From the NCBI GenBank assembly GCA_947650285.1, contig CANTFL010001350.1, forward strand, positions 62,001-126,000: DNA of 64,000 nucleotides, read 5' to 3'. The notes below the pieces were generated by a model, which worked only from the letters and a program-made list of their open reading frames with translations, had not been told where the DNA came from and searched no databases. The translations under genes and the position numbers were made by a program. The stretch comes from Hyaloperonospora brassicae (taxonomy: Eukaryota > Oomycota > Peronosporomycetes > Peronosporales > Peronosporaceae). Shown here piece by piece: positions 1 through 9,902 of the stretch (position 1 is the first letter of the stretch; every line of letters begins with the position of its first letter).

Positions 1-1440
1 GTACTTGTTCACGAGGCAGTGGCCACTGCTTCATGACACAGTACTTCGAGCCCGGTTTGAGCTCGATCTCGTGTCGAGTGCCTTTGTCCTTAGGCAACTC
101 GCAAGGTACGGATTCAGGGAACACATCCCTGAATTCGATCAAATCCTTATACAAAGGATTTGCCTGAAGTGACTCCCAGGATTGGGACGCGTATCGCTCA
201 ATCCGAGTCTTCTCATCGAGGACACTTTCGTCCATCGATGAGCTGCTGAGAACCCGTTCGTTCTCAGCAAATACTGTTGCCGACCGAATGTCGGTCACAT
301 ACTCGTCCTCTGTGACGAGTACGCAGATCTGCTTGACTTTGCCACTACGCAGATCACGCAAGAACCGTTTCGGTTCTAGCGTTGGCAACTGAGTTATCTC
401 CGAAGTCAACTTCGGAGGCACAATCAGATCAAGCGTATAAGCGCCTACGCTTGATCCGTCATTAACCAAGACGTTCAACGTCTCGGTTTCTTCCTGGGAT
501 CTTGCTTCCACAGGTTGCTGAGGGCCTGATCCCTCAGCAAGCAACTCTTGAGGAACTCCTTCCTCAAGTACGTGGGGACTTATTCCCTCGACGTCTTCCG
601 ACTGTGGCTGTGCAACCACAGTCAGGAACCGATCCTCTACGGTCGACTCTCCAGTCGACCTAGGATTTTCATGTTGCCCCTTGGGGGCAACAGATTTATT
701 TCTTCTAAGATGCTGCCCGCTAGGCATGCATCCATGTCCCGGTCCACTCGACTTATTCGAGTGGTGGACCTTCGGCGCAGCCTGTACTTCTGTACAGCCG
801 CCGGGAGCTTGCTCCACAGTGTAGTGATCAACTACACTGTGATCTTGTGCAGTCGTGCTAACGACCGTACCGCAAGTGAGGCCATCGCACTCACTCGCAG
901 AACATCCACACGCTTGTGGACGCTCCAAGATGTTCATCAGATGGCCATCTGATGAACAAGCAGCAGGCATCTTCACGGATCGATGCTGCCAGCTCACCCT
1001 TGGCTTGTATTTTCTGAGCCAAGGTAATCCCAGGATGACATCAAATTTGTCATCCAGATCTAGTACGATGAAATCATCATCGTACTGCTCGCCCTCTAAC
1101 GTGTAGTGGATTCCTACTACACGTTTCTCAACGGTTATCGATGCGCCTGTTGCAAGGCGCACCGTCATCCTTGTGAGGGGAATGTCGCGCTCAACGAACT
1201 TGAGCCTACGACCCTCTAGTGACTGGCGACGAACAAAGTTGTTCGACGCCCCACAGTCTACTAGGGCACGAAGCGACAAGTCATTTGTCGCTTCCAACTT
1301 CAAGGTGATGAGCGAAACATCATCACCAGGTGCAGAGACACACAATGATTGTGTATCTGGAGCAACTTTCGTCAAGAGGTTTGCAAATTCTCTTGAGGTT
1401 GCTGGATCAGTAGGGCGCTCCGCCCCTACTGACCCCGACC
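1..1440 (-). CDS. pol: Pol polyprotein of gypsy element 1 (protease, linker, start of RT), partial
   Basis: The frame is open from the gag-pol junction to the window edge and is in the -1 frame relative to gag. Near its start is a retropepsin-like domain whose active-site motif reads ALVDCGASN (1264-1238), a variant of the usual D-[ST]-G, followed by the second conserved strand pattern VRLATGA and then VILGLPWL (about 1041-1018). A linker of roughly 220 residues rich in Glu, Ser and Pro follows. Next comes the segment before the RT fingers, ending in RHEIELKPG and KQWPLPR, which in oomycete gypsy elements stands just before the RT core. The RT catalytic motif lies beyond the window. No internal stop was found on full translation. 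Confidence 0.85.
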
Positions 1441-1447
1441 ATTTTTT
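1409..1447 (-). promoter_or_regulatory. Putative -1 programmed ribosomal frameshift signal (gag/pol)
   Basis: On the minus strand A AAA AAT (1447-1441) stands in the gag zero frame, six codons before the gag stop. It fits the X XXY YYZ rule. A 10-nt spacer (1440-1431) leads to a GC-rich hairpin at 1430-1409 with 7-bp perfect arms and an 8-nt loop, extendable by two base pairs with one bulge. Slipping back by one nucleotide enters exactly the open pol frame. Confidence 0.6.
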
Positions 1448-2580
1448 GATGGCCCGTCTCGCTGTTGCGGCTTCGCAACAGCGCTGGACCCACGCCCATT
1501 GCCCTTTCTGGCGAATGGTCGTCCATTTCGCTCAGTACTGTTTGGTACTGGGCGCGGAGCACTACACTCGTATGCGTAGTGCCCTAACTTCTGACAGCGA
1601 TTGCACCTCTGCAATCGCTTGTTGCTTGTAGAGCGAGGTCTCTCGCTCTCAACATAACAGAGGTCCATTGGTTCTGGACCTCCGATCTCTTGTCGTCTCG
1701 GTGGACGGTAAGAGTTTGAGCTAGCATGAGCCTGTCTCATGCTAAAGTCTTCCTGTTCCGCGGCTGATATCGCTTCTTCAAGCGTATTCAGCTCAAGGCG
1801 GAACAGGTGGCTCCTGACGGGCCCTTCTGCGAGCCCTTGCATGAACACCGTAATCAACGTGTGTTCATGAACTGGGTTTGCAGTTATACTACTCGCAAGG
1901 AGTCGTATATGTTGTGCGTAAGCGTGCACATCACGCTTACCCTGCTTGAGTTTCAGGAGCTCTGAACGAGCCCTGAACTCAGCACGTGGCGGCTCAAACG
2001 TTTGTCTGAGCCGGGACTTGAAGTCATCTAGCGACCTAAACACATTTGGGTCGCTACTCTCGAGTCCCAGGGACCAAGTTTTGGCACGCCCTGCCAAGTG
2101 GGTCTGAGCAAATGTGAGTTTCATTTGCTCATCTTCGACGCGACGAGCCCTTAGGGCTCTGTCGAGTTCGACAAACCATAGTAACAGGGAGTCCTCCGGG
2201 ACTCCACTGTACTTGGAGATGTCGACTTTCATCACTTCGGGACGACGCGCATGCGCCGTCCCGCCCACAGCAGCATGGAATTGCTGCTGTCTCAACAGCT
2301 CCGTCTGTTGAGCACCGAGTTCTCTCAACTGCTCGGCCTGTTGAGAGCCTTGCTGGTGAAGCAAGGCTACTTTCTCCCTCTCGAGAGCAAGTTCATTGTG
2401 AATGAACTTGGCGATAGCAGCATGTTGTTGGTCTCTGTCTAGAGACTCCAACATGGTGCTGACGACGAGTTCGCCTACGGTAGAACTCATTCGTTCTACC
2501 GCACCCCATTCGATGTCACTCAAATGGGTAAACCCTTCACGCGTGGCGTGAAAGGTGTCTTCTTCATCCAACATGTTCAT
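1426..2580 (-). CDS. gag: Gag polyprotein of gypsy element 1 (capsid plus zinc knuckle)
   Basis: This 384-aa protein forms the retrotransposon particle in the cytoplasm and binds its RNA. Residues about 50-105 are Gln/Glu-rich and predicted helical. Residues about 118-265 are the Ty3-type capsid/Retrotrans_gag region, and a CCHC zinc knuckle (C-x2-C-x4-H-x4-C) lies at residues 326-339, followed by a basic Gly/Arg/Lys tail. The ATG at 2578-2580 is the first in the frame after the LTR leader. The frame ends in TAG at 1426-1428. Pol follows in the -1 frame, and a slippery heptamer lies just before the gag stop. The reading frame is intact. Confidence 0.9.
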   Translation of the reverse strand: MNMLDEEDTFHATREGFTHLSDIEWGAVERMSSTVGELVVSTMLESLDRDQQHAAIAKFIHNELALEREKVALLHQQGSQQAEQLRELGAQQTELLRQQQFHAAVGGTAHARRPEVMKVDISKYSGVPEDSLLLWFVELDRALRARRVEDEQMKLTFAQTHLAGRAKTWSLGLESSDPNVFRSLDDFKSRLRQTFEPPRAEFRARSELLKLKQGKRDVHAYAQHIRLLASSITANPVHEHTLITVFMQGLAEGPVRSHLFRLELNTLEEAISAAEQEDFSMRQAHASSNSYRPPRRQEIGGPEPMDLCYVESERPRSTSNKRLQRCNRCQKLGHYAYECSAPRPVPNSTERNGRPFARKGNGRGSSAVAKPQQRDGPSKNGRGQ

Positions 2581-2608
2581 GTTGGATGATGTGGTCCTTG
2601 GAAGGACT

Positions 2609-2624
2609 ACTAAGTGCTACCAGG
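2609..2624 (-). promoter_or_regulatory. Putative tRNA primer-binding site
   Basis: Two bases inside the LTR end, the minus strand reads TGGTAGCACTTAGT. A TGG at this place is the usual complement of a tRNA CCA end that primes minus-strand synthesis in LTR retrotransposons. The priming tRNA was not identified. Confidence 0.5.
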
Positions 2625-3014
2625 TGTAACGGGGCACACCCTTGCGTAACTTAACGCAAGGGATTTGGGTGCCCCGACGGACGTACACGTGGCGAGCGAG
2701 GAAGCGTAGGTAGGGTAAAAGTAGAACTGTTATATTAATAAATTAAGTCTTTAAACTACTGTCTCTTCGTTTGACTTAATTCAATTATACTAATATAACT
2801 GCATGTATGGTGACGTCTCGTCACCACTCATTGCGCGCGTCTTGCGGCGATTGGTGGGTTGATATCATCACGATATCAACCAATGAACAGACCCTTCTGG
2901 TCGACCCTTCAATATCACCGCTTCGGTGATATTGTTTAAAGAATATCCATCTTTATATTCTTTATTGTCACTTTCCTTAAGTGACAATATTATGTAACGG
3001 GCTGCCCCGTTACA
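2625..3014 (-). repeat. 5' LTR of gypsy element 1
   Basis: The repeat starts TGTAACGGGG and ends CCCCGTTACA, so it is bounded by a perfect 10-bp terminal inverted repeat with canonical TG...CA ends. It lies directly upstream, in sense orientation, of the gag start, with a 44-nt leader between them. The boundary comes from this terminal symmetry, because the partner LTR is not in the window. Confidence 0.8.
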
Positions 3015-4112
3015 TGTACCTACAAATAGGGCCCCGACAATATTGCACGTAATAGGACGCGTGCAGTGCACATGCGCGATTTGCAGGCAAACACACACAG
3101 AAAGTAGCTGGCGTAACGTTTGGTAACTACTTAGCGCACAATTACTTCTAGCTTCGCCCTCTTGGATCACGAAATAATACCTTTACAAAACATGCACCGA
3201 ACAAACATAGCTCGCAGTAAAATGCACGGCGAGTGCCTCGACAGATGCGAGGACATGCCAGAATGTCGTCCGTCGGCAACAGTCATTGTAACAGCCGATG
3301 CTCTCGACTCAGCTGACGACAGCACGAGGCAATAATTATAATGTTCAAGGAAAGCACTCTGGTCTACTTCGCTTTGACATAAACATATATTGCAGTGCCA
3401 GTCAATATGCAAGTTGGCTCAGAATTCGACCGGCTAAATTGAGTGCACTGAATGCTTACCGCAGGTCAAAGCTCCTTTTCATTTGCGAGACGCGAGTGGC
3501 CGATGAACCGCCCGATGCACCGGTTAACCTCATTTACTAATTCGCACAGATGAACGTATGCCTCACACGAACCTGAGCTCAAGTATGCCCTTTTTGTTGA
3601 AATCTCTCCCATGCGTAGCACACTCACTTCCTCCACTCTATCCTGCATCCCCAAGATGTCATACGAGCCAAAGCGTTGACTTAAATAATGCAGCTCACCG
3701 GAGCAGGTTGACACCGTCCGCTGTCTGGATAGCAAACGAGGAAACAAATTTCTCGCCGGGTTTGACGATATGCTCCTCGAATTGCACGCATTCGTTACAA
3801 GAACAACAAGGTAGTAATAGAGGTCTAATGTGTCCGTGACGTGTTTGCCGTTTATATTGAGAGGCTCAATGCCTCGGCATCCACTGCAAATGCACGCGGT
3901 AATATATAAACGCCATTGTAAATAACTCGTCATCTGACAGTCAATTCATTGCAAAATAACGTAATCGTTGCTACAACAACCGCTGCTGGTCTACCGATTA
4001 CTCGTCGTAAAAGAGCCGACCATAAACCAAGTATACCTGAGGTGTATACTGAAAACTATTTTTTTGTCAAATCGCTGTCGCAATATAAAAATCAATTTGC
4101 ACCTGGTCCGAA
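3015..4112. other. Spacer between gypsy element 1 and the RS-rich gene; exon-like pieces on the minus strand
   Basis: Composition is close to that of the neighbouring genes rather than AT-rich. Several short open frames occur on both strands, but only the minus-strand segment described separately (3624-3862) looks coding. Just before the ATG at 4113, TCAATTTG (about 4091-4098) resembles the CAWTTT core of the oomycete initiator element, so transcription of the RS-rich gene may start about 20 nt before its ATG. I saw no other feature. Confidence 0.5.
3624..3862 (-). CDS. Possible 3' exons of an unrecognised small gene
   Basis: A minus-strand frame (about 3862-3699) reads through a Cys-containing stretch (CSCNECVQFEEH) into VKPGEKFVSSFAIQ and reaches a GTGAGC donor at 3698. 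A 56-nt intron with a CAG acceptor at 3645-3643 joins it in phase to a short exon ending in TGA at 3626-3624. The splice phase fits and the intron size suits oomycetes. Upstream the frame meets a stop near 3870, and I could not fix the 5' exon or a start codon. The product is not recognised. It could also be a relic or chance coding. Confidence 0.3.
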
Positions 4113-7100
4113 ATGGCTGCAGAGACACCCGACGCCGCGTCGTTCAAGAAGCGACTGCCCTGGCTCAAACGTCTGCAGGGGGACCTGGATGACGACGACT
4201 CGTCGGACTCGTCGCTGCCGATGACAGAGCCGACGCCGAAGCTCGCGGTGAGGCCCACGAAGCAGAAGACGACGACGAAGAAGAAGACGATGCTAGAAAC
4301 GGAGGGGAAGAGCTACAAACGCGCCAAGACGAAGCGCCAAGTGCCGACTCGAGAGGACAGCGACGGTGCGTCATCTAACGACAGTGACGCTGACAGGCAC
4401 ACGAAAAAGCGATTGCTGAAGAAGAAAAATGACGAGACGAGCAGTTTCATGCGACGCAAACGACGGACAGAAGCCGTGAAAGAGGTTTCCCCGAGGAATA
4501 AGCTGAAAAAATTGTCTATTAAGCATGACAGGTCCAGAGCAGTGGAAGAGCAGCGTACGCAGAAGCTTCACGATCGTCGGTCAAGTGCTGGAAGGAGCGA
4601 CGACATGGCCATATCTAAATCGAGACGAGAGAAGCCGTACGAAGTACGTAGAAAGAAGGAGAAGACTTGTGATGTAGCCGATCGATTGTTTCAAAAGAAA
4701 GCGCAGGGTCTCATCTGCTCTGAGGCTGACGTCAAGGGTAAAAGAGACTACCGGATACGGTTGTCACCTCAGCCGATGACTGATGGGATTTCGTTTGTCG
4801 AAGAGCGCGCTGAAAAGTGCAAATTACTGAAGAACACTGGAGCAAAGATGGCTGAGAAGACATGTAAAGGCGCGACCTCCCCTGATGTTGCTGTGAGCGA
4901 CGATGCTTCTGGCTTGGTCAAATGCGATGGTCGAGATACAGTCACTACGGATCTTGGATCTACAGTTGACTTCACTTCTGTTCCTGTGAACAACGACGGC
5001 ACGCAAGATAGTGTACTGAAGAGTGTCAATCCAGATCAAATGGATGAGGACAACGGATGTTTTCCGGCAGCCGTTGGTGAAAAGATTGATGGCTGCGTTC
5101 AGCCTGAGAGATTAGGGAATTTATTCAGCGTATCCCGTGAATTGAAAGAACCTGAAGCTTGTATGCCGGCAGAGGGAGCAGGTACAATCGCAACGCTTAA
5201 CACATCGGGGGAAGCGGACGCAGGGCCGAAAAGCGTCGTCGCGGAAAGCGTTCCACATGATCCATCGCGACCTCACTCTAAAGACAAAATGGATAAACAG
5301 CCTGAACCTGCCGCGCTGGCTGCACCTGAGCGAGGGAGCAACGAAGCAAATAACAAACAGAACCTGGAGTCATCCGTAATTACGCCGAGCGCAGAAAGTT
5401 TGCCGAAAAATGAGGACGGCTCTGGGAAGCATGGCGATGAGAAGAATTGTAGAACCATGGCACTTCATACGAAGCCAACTGTTTGCGAGGAGACGAAGAA
5501 GGAAAGGGTAAGCGCGGTCTCGTACGCTGGTTCATTTATCATCCCAAAGCGGTCTTCGGGGAACAGCTGTTCAGCTGACGAGACAGTTATTCTTCCCGTG
5601 AATCGAGCAAGGGATATCAGAGCTAGAGGAATGACTGACACACGCTCGGTAATTCCGTCCAAGCATACTGCCGTCCCATCTTTGTCATGTGTAGACAGAT
5701 GTTCAAAGTTTTCGGCAGTGGACGTTGTTCACCCATCAGCGAAGCGATCCAAGAACCCGGTGCCGATTGGTGCTGCTTCGAGCTGTTCGCAAGATCGGGC
5801 CTTATTGCGGTTGTCCAGAAGTCGCAATTCCATATATATGGCGGTGGGAGAGCTTGCACTCGGGGCTACTGACTTACGCAGCAGTAAAGAGCTACAAACT
5901 CGGATGATGGGATACGAAGTCTACGACGTCGATGGAAAAGTGCTACCTGACTTGATCTCCCGCTATAGTTGCGCCACGAGTGGTGAAATGACCTCAAGCC
6001 GAAAATTGTACACAGCGTCATTCTTTGGTGTGTCGCTCGCGCCGCCAATAGCCGCTGATAAGACAAGTGCAGCAGCGGTTAAATGTGGTAGTGGTGAATC
6101 GGGAACTCGAAATGTAAGCTGCTACGAGGAGTTGCGGTTCGGTCGGCCTGAAGATAGAGAATTTTATCAGCAAAAAATGTACGGCACGGCGTTTGTGCCG
6201 CAGAATCTGCGCGGCCAGATCACTTTGGTCGTCCGGAATGCGCGTTTCGAACGCAAGTCTACGGGGATCCGTTTTAATCAAGACCGTGATCGAGAAGACT
6301 TTGCGGTTTCATTGAGCAAGCGGTACACGCTCGGCAAGTCCGTACCACGCTGCGAAATATCCCGTGACAATTGGCTAAAAATGATGAAGAATCAGCTGGG
6401 CTCAGTGTATTTGCACTATTACAATCGTGAAGACGGCGAGCGAGCGTCACAAATTTTTCATGACGATATTGGACATTTGCTGGAGCTTCGACTGAAGCTT
6501 AAAGCCGGCGCGGTGCTTAAAGAAGAAAGCTCCTGCCAGGCAGCTAGGCCGAAGCTTCATGTTAGCCCTTGCCGCTCGCTCTCCAGCGAGCGAAGTAAGC
6601 CAGAATCTTCGCCTCTACTGTCGCAGAATGGTGGCGCGATCACTCCGCCACGGCAACGAGAGCGCCGAATAGCGTCGAAGGGTGATGATAGATTGTCGAA
6701 AATAGATCGCAATGCGCCGCCGCCTATAGGTCCTTGGTGCGGAAAAGAGCGGCAATACGACTTTATCGATGGCGGGAGAAACCGTTCACGCGCGACGACT
6801 GGGTATAGATCTCGATCCCGCTCGAAATCCAAGTCATACTACCGTCAAGATGATGCTTTCGCCCCCGATCAAAAAGTCGGCCGAGGAAACACTGGAGGAT
6901 TTAAAGTACCGCATTTGGCGCCTGACATTCGCGAACGAAATGGGAGCGGCAATGTGATCATCACAAGCGCAATTTGCAACGACGCCGATACGCCAGTGTT
7001 GAAGCGAGCTCGAATATCACGCTATTCTCCTCGTCTATCTTCAAGCTACGGTGCTGACAGGAGAGAGGGCGAAAAGAGAAGAGACACAGGGCACGAGGGC

Positions 7101-7559
7101 GAAGCAAATCGATATACTGCCGAAACTCATTTTACAAGAAATGCAGGAGGGGATGATAGCCGATGCAGGCGATATCGCGCTCCTTCTCCACTTGGACGGA
7201 GGCAACCGGATCCAAGCAACACTGAATCAAGCGAGAGGCGAAACGAGCATTCAAATTACTCACAAAATCGGTCACGAGGATCGCCCATTGAACATCGTTT
7301 TGATCAGCAGCGGACTGATTCTTTCATGGGTACGCGGAGATCTAGATCGCGTTCGCGTTCGCGACCTCGGACTTTACTTGCTTATCGTGTGCCTGATTAC
7401 GATACCCATAGCGACCGGTACATGGAGCGCCGAGACAATCGGAAATATGAGCCTGGTGGTGTGTTTGACAACAACACATATGACCGACGCTCGCATGTCG
7501 ATACGAGACACGGGGGTTACGATGCTTACGGCGGCGGCAGAAGATCAAGACCGCGCTAG
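4113..7559 (+). CDS. Arg/Ser-rich (RS-type) nuclear protein, 1148 aa, function unknown
   Basis: This is a single-exon frame of 1148 codons. The N-terminal ~220 residues are acidic/Ser-rich and then strongly Lys/Arg-rich with many nuclear-localisation-like clusters. A long low-complexity middle follows. Residues about 670-790 form the only part that looks folded: it is hydrophobically patterned, with FGRPEDREFY near its start and an amphipathic HLLELRLKLK helix at its end. From about residue 900 onward RS/SR dipeptides appear (SRSRSKSKS; near 1085 RSRSRSRSRP), and the tail is Arg/Gly/Tyr-rich. RS domains are typical of pre-mRNA splicing factors, and a splicing or RNA-related role is inferred from this alone. 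No RRM or other named domain was seen. The ATG at 4113 is the first in frame and follows an initiator-like CAATTT. Confidence 0.8.
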   Translation: MAAETPDAASFKKRLPWLKRLQGDLDDDDSSDSSLPMTEPTPKLAVRPTKQKTTTKKKTMLETEGKSYKRAKTKRQVPTREDSDGASSNDSDADRHTKKRLLKKKNDETSSFMRRKRRTEAVKEVSPRNKLKKLSIKHDRSRAVEEQRTQKLHDRRSSAGRSDDMAISKSRREKPYEVRRKKEKTCDVADRLFQKKAQGLICSEADVKGKRDYRIRLSPQPMTDGISFVEERAEKCKLLKNTGAKMAEKTCKGATSPDVAVSDDASGLVKCDGRDTVTTDLGSTVDFTSVPVNNDGTQDSVLKSVNPDQMDEDNGCFPAAVGEKIDGCVQPERLGNLFSVSRELKEPEACMPAEGAGTIATLNTSGEADAGPKSVVAESVPHDPSRPHSKDKMDKQPEPAALAAPERGSNEANNKQNLESSVITPSAESLPKNEDGSGKHGDEKNCRTMALHTKPTVCEETKKERVSAVSYAGSFIIPKRSSGNSCSADETVILPVNRARDIRARGMTDTRSVIPSKHTAVPSLSCVDRCSKFSAVDVVHPSAKRSKNPVPIGAASSCSQDRALLRLSRSRNSIYMAVGELALGATDLRSSKELQTRMMGYEVYDVDGKVLPDLISRYSCATSGEMTSSRKLYTASFFGVSLAPPIAADKTSAAAVKCGSGESGTRNVSCYEELRFGRPEDREFYQQKMYGTAFVPQNLRGQITLVVRNARFERKSTGIRFNQDRDREDFAVSLSKRYTLGKSVPRCEISRDNWLKMMKNQLGSVYLHYYNREDGERASQIFHDDIGHLLELRLKLKAGAVLKEESSCQAARPKLHVSPCRSLSSERSKPESSPLLSQNGGAITPPRQRERRIASKGDDRLSKIDRNAPPPIGPWCGKERQYDFIDGGRNRSRATTGYRSRSRSKSKSYYRQDDAFAPDQKVGRGNTGGFKVPHLAPDIRERNGSGNVIITSAICNDADTPVLKRARISRYSPRLSSSYGADRREGEKRRDTGHEGEANRYTAETHFTRNAGGDDSRCRRYRAPSPLGRRQPDPSNTESSERRNEHSNYSQNRSRGSPIEHRFDQQRTDSFMGTRRSRSRSRSRPRTLLAYRVPDYDTHSDRYMERRDNRKYEPGGVFDNNTYDRRSHVDTRHGGYDAYGGGRRSRPR

Positions 7560-8932
7560 CTAGCTGCCGTTGCGCCAGTTTTTCTTTCTGTTCAGGCAGC
7601 CGATGGTTTTTCGACATTACACGATTGTAAGTATGGTCCTCTATCTATACGAAAGCAGAATTTGGCTAGAGCAAGAAAGGGCTTCGGCTTCTGGGTCTCT
7701 CTTGACGTCAAGAATTCGTCGGTTCGTGCTGGCAGCACGATGTCCATTAGTACTTTGCGTGCATAGCCGTAGCTCCGCGTTTTTGCGTTGCAGCAATTTA
7801 AGCCCTCGAGCGATCTGATACTGTTACCCGCCTCGTGGTTGACTCACTGCTCTCGTACATGCTGCGTCATGCGGACTGTTTATACTTTCACCGGTGACTG
7901 TATCGCTGCGCGGCGACTCTGCACGCATGAGTTTGTGTTTGCTCGGCGTCAGGTCATCTTTTTGTCGAATGTACTGGAAGGGCGACTGGCAAAGATGCAT
8001 CGTCACGATATCTTATGATTGCATTTCACAATGAAGGTGGTGCTTGCATGACGCCGGCATATTGTTCAGCAAAGGTGCATCTAAAGAGTGTTAAAAGCGT
8101 TTATGCAAATGTGCTCGTACTTGTCAAGAGTCAAGCGGAAAACTGTATTTGATGTCTCGGCCCGATTTGCTTACAGCATGAAAGTCGCCTACCCCGCAAA
8201 AGTACATAAATGGTGCCGACTGCATGACTGCTCGATATGGAGCCTCGACTACTCCATTACCTACAACTGCTGCAATGTTTACAGTGGGAACGGCGTTGAG
8301 GTAGGTCATCAGCGTTTCTTTCTCGTCCGTTGACGTTTTATCCGGTCTACCCCCAATTTGCTGATTACATTCTACATGACTATATTCGCCGGTAAACGGT
8401 GAAGGCTTAGAATCAGTACTGTTGCATGAAAGGGTCGGCTTTGCTCGTCACCGAGACTGCAAACTATCGAAAACAAGTGGCTAACAGCAGTGCGTACGTA
8501 CTCCAGCAAACACATCACTGCACTTGGGAATAGCCGAGTTGTTTTTTACTGTTACCGAAGTATTGATGCAAATTCATACGCGGCCTCATAGCTGTTTCGA
8601 ACGGTGCTCGCCTTGAACTGAACAACTTCGTCGAGTAAAGCCGTATCTTGGAACAAACTTGTGCTGCAACATAGCAAAATATAGTCACGACAAGTAGCAT
8701 TTGCTTTCAAGCTCTCGACTGAGCAATGCGCCTATGTGCTGGCAAAAGAACATCTTACTTTGTAACACGAGTCCCGGCTCTGATCCGATCGTATCTTCTT
8801 AGGCCTCGCATTTGATCATCAGTAAATTATACTTGCAGCGCTGAGGCGGGACAGATCCTTTCGTTAACAACGTAAGCTGAGTAGTTTGATGTGTGCTCAA
8901 AGTCTGCGTCTTGATACACACTGCTATGCCGA

Positions 8933-8965
8933 TAGGCGCAATCGGCGGCACTCTGATTGCGCCTA
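8933..8965. repeat. Small perfect hairpin
   Basis: Arms TAGGCGCAATC (8933-8943) and GATTGCGCCTA (8955-8965) pair over 11 bp with an 11-nt loop. Function unknown. Confidence 0.6.
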
Positions 8966-9837
8966 GCACACGACTTAACGGGAGGATGCGTTTCATTCGA
9001 GCGAGACTGCAAAGTACGGCACCAAAGTGTATTGCAATTATCGGCTGACGCCTTCCGACCCTTAGATGATTCCTGTGACAATCCATACATTTGAGAGCTT
9101 GTGACCCGTGTATACGTGTTACCTTTGTGGGTCAGCGACCATTCTCATGATCGAAACGACATCGACTTCTTTTGCGACTTTTGTGCGAGTCGGTTTACTA
9201 AGCCGCGTCAGTTTGTCGCGCGACAAGCTTCTTCGTATCGCTAGCAACTTCAGACAGATCCGAAAGTACCACCAGTCCACCGTTCTGCTCTCCCATTATT
9301 CTTTCTCCGACAGCCGCGCCAATAGAATCGAACTCCTCGTTCTGGTTAGTCAATGCGTTCGTGTCAGTCTTAACGACCCTTTTTGCATCTGACGTGTGCA
9401 CTACATGTAGTTTCGCGTCTGAGACGTCAATTGTCTCCGATTAGTTTTGCTATAGAAAGAGGGTCATTGTTGCATAAGCTTGAAGTACGAACGATACTGC
9501 GAATTGGGATTTCGCCGCGTCAAAGGCATATGCTCGTACTTGTTGCCGATTCTGTAACTTGTACCGTGGACTCGGCTTAGACAAGTGTTCGAGTCGCATT
9601 CAGGGCACGTGATTACTTGGCAAAGTTATTGCTGACATGCTTGTGCGATCACTTACACGACTTGGCAATATCGAAAAGCTACGTACGTGGACCGCTTAGC
9701 TTGAGATCAGGACGTAGCATTACGTGTAAGTGATGAAGTTGTCGTGGATAAGAGTCAATTCGTCGTGAGCTGGTTTTGAAAAGGTGCCATCGTATTGCGA
9801 AGATGAGTTTACCACAATGATCAAAGCTAGAATTTCG

Positions 9838-9902
9838 ACCAATTCTGATGCCAACCAGCGCCAGGCCTATTCGAACTGGCGTTGGTTGGCATCAGAATTG
9901 GT
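9838..9902. repeat. 65-bp near-perfect inverted repeat (hairpin)
   Basis: Arms of 27 nt (9838-9864 and 9876-9902) are complementary except at one position and are separated by an 11-nt loop. The left arm begins ACCAATTCTGATGCCAACC. No coding frame explains it. It could be a foldback transposon remnant, a structured RNA or a small-RNA source. Confidence 0.8.

Larger units (their letters stand above)
1..3014 (-). mobile_element. Ty3/gypsy LTR retrotransposon, 5' part (element 1)
   Basis: The element is read on the minus strand and is cut by the left window edge. In sense order it has a 390-bp 5' LTR (2625-3014), a primer-binding region just inside it (about 2611-2622), gag (1426-2580) and a pol frame that is open from the gag end to base 1. 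No stop interrupts the roughly 1,440 nt of pol that are visible, so this copy looks young and may be functional. The 3' LTR and the second copy of any target-site duplication lie outside the window; the right flank begins TGTAC at 3015. The coding part is unusually dense in short perfect hairpins (see findings). Confidence 0.9.

Noticed and set aside
548..952. 134-codon plus-strand frame across gypsy element 1
   Set aside because: It is antisense to the intact pol frame; the hairpin-rich sequence makes the opposite strand open as well.
9640..9745. Second inverted repeat (ATCACTTACACG and its complement) near the 65-bp hairpin
   Set aside because: Only about 12 bp pair perfectly across a 70-bp gap; not clearly above chance.
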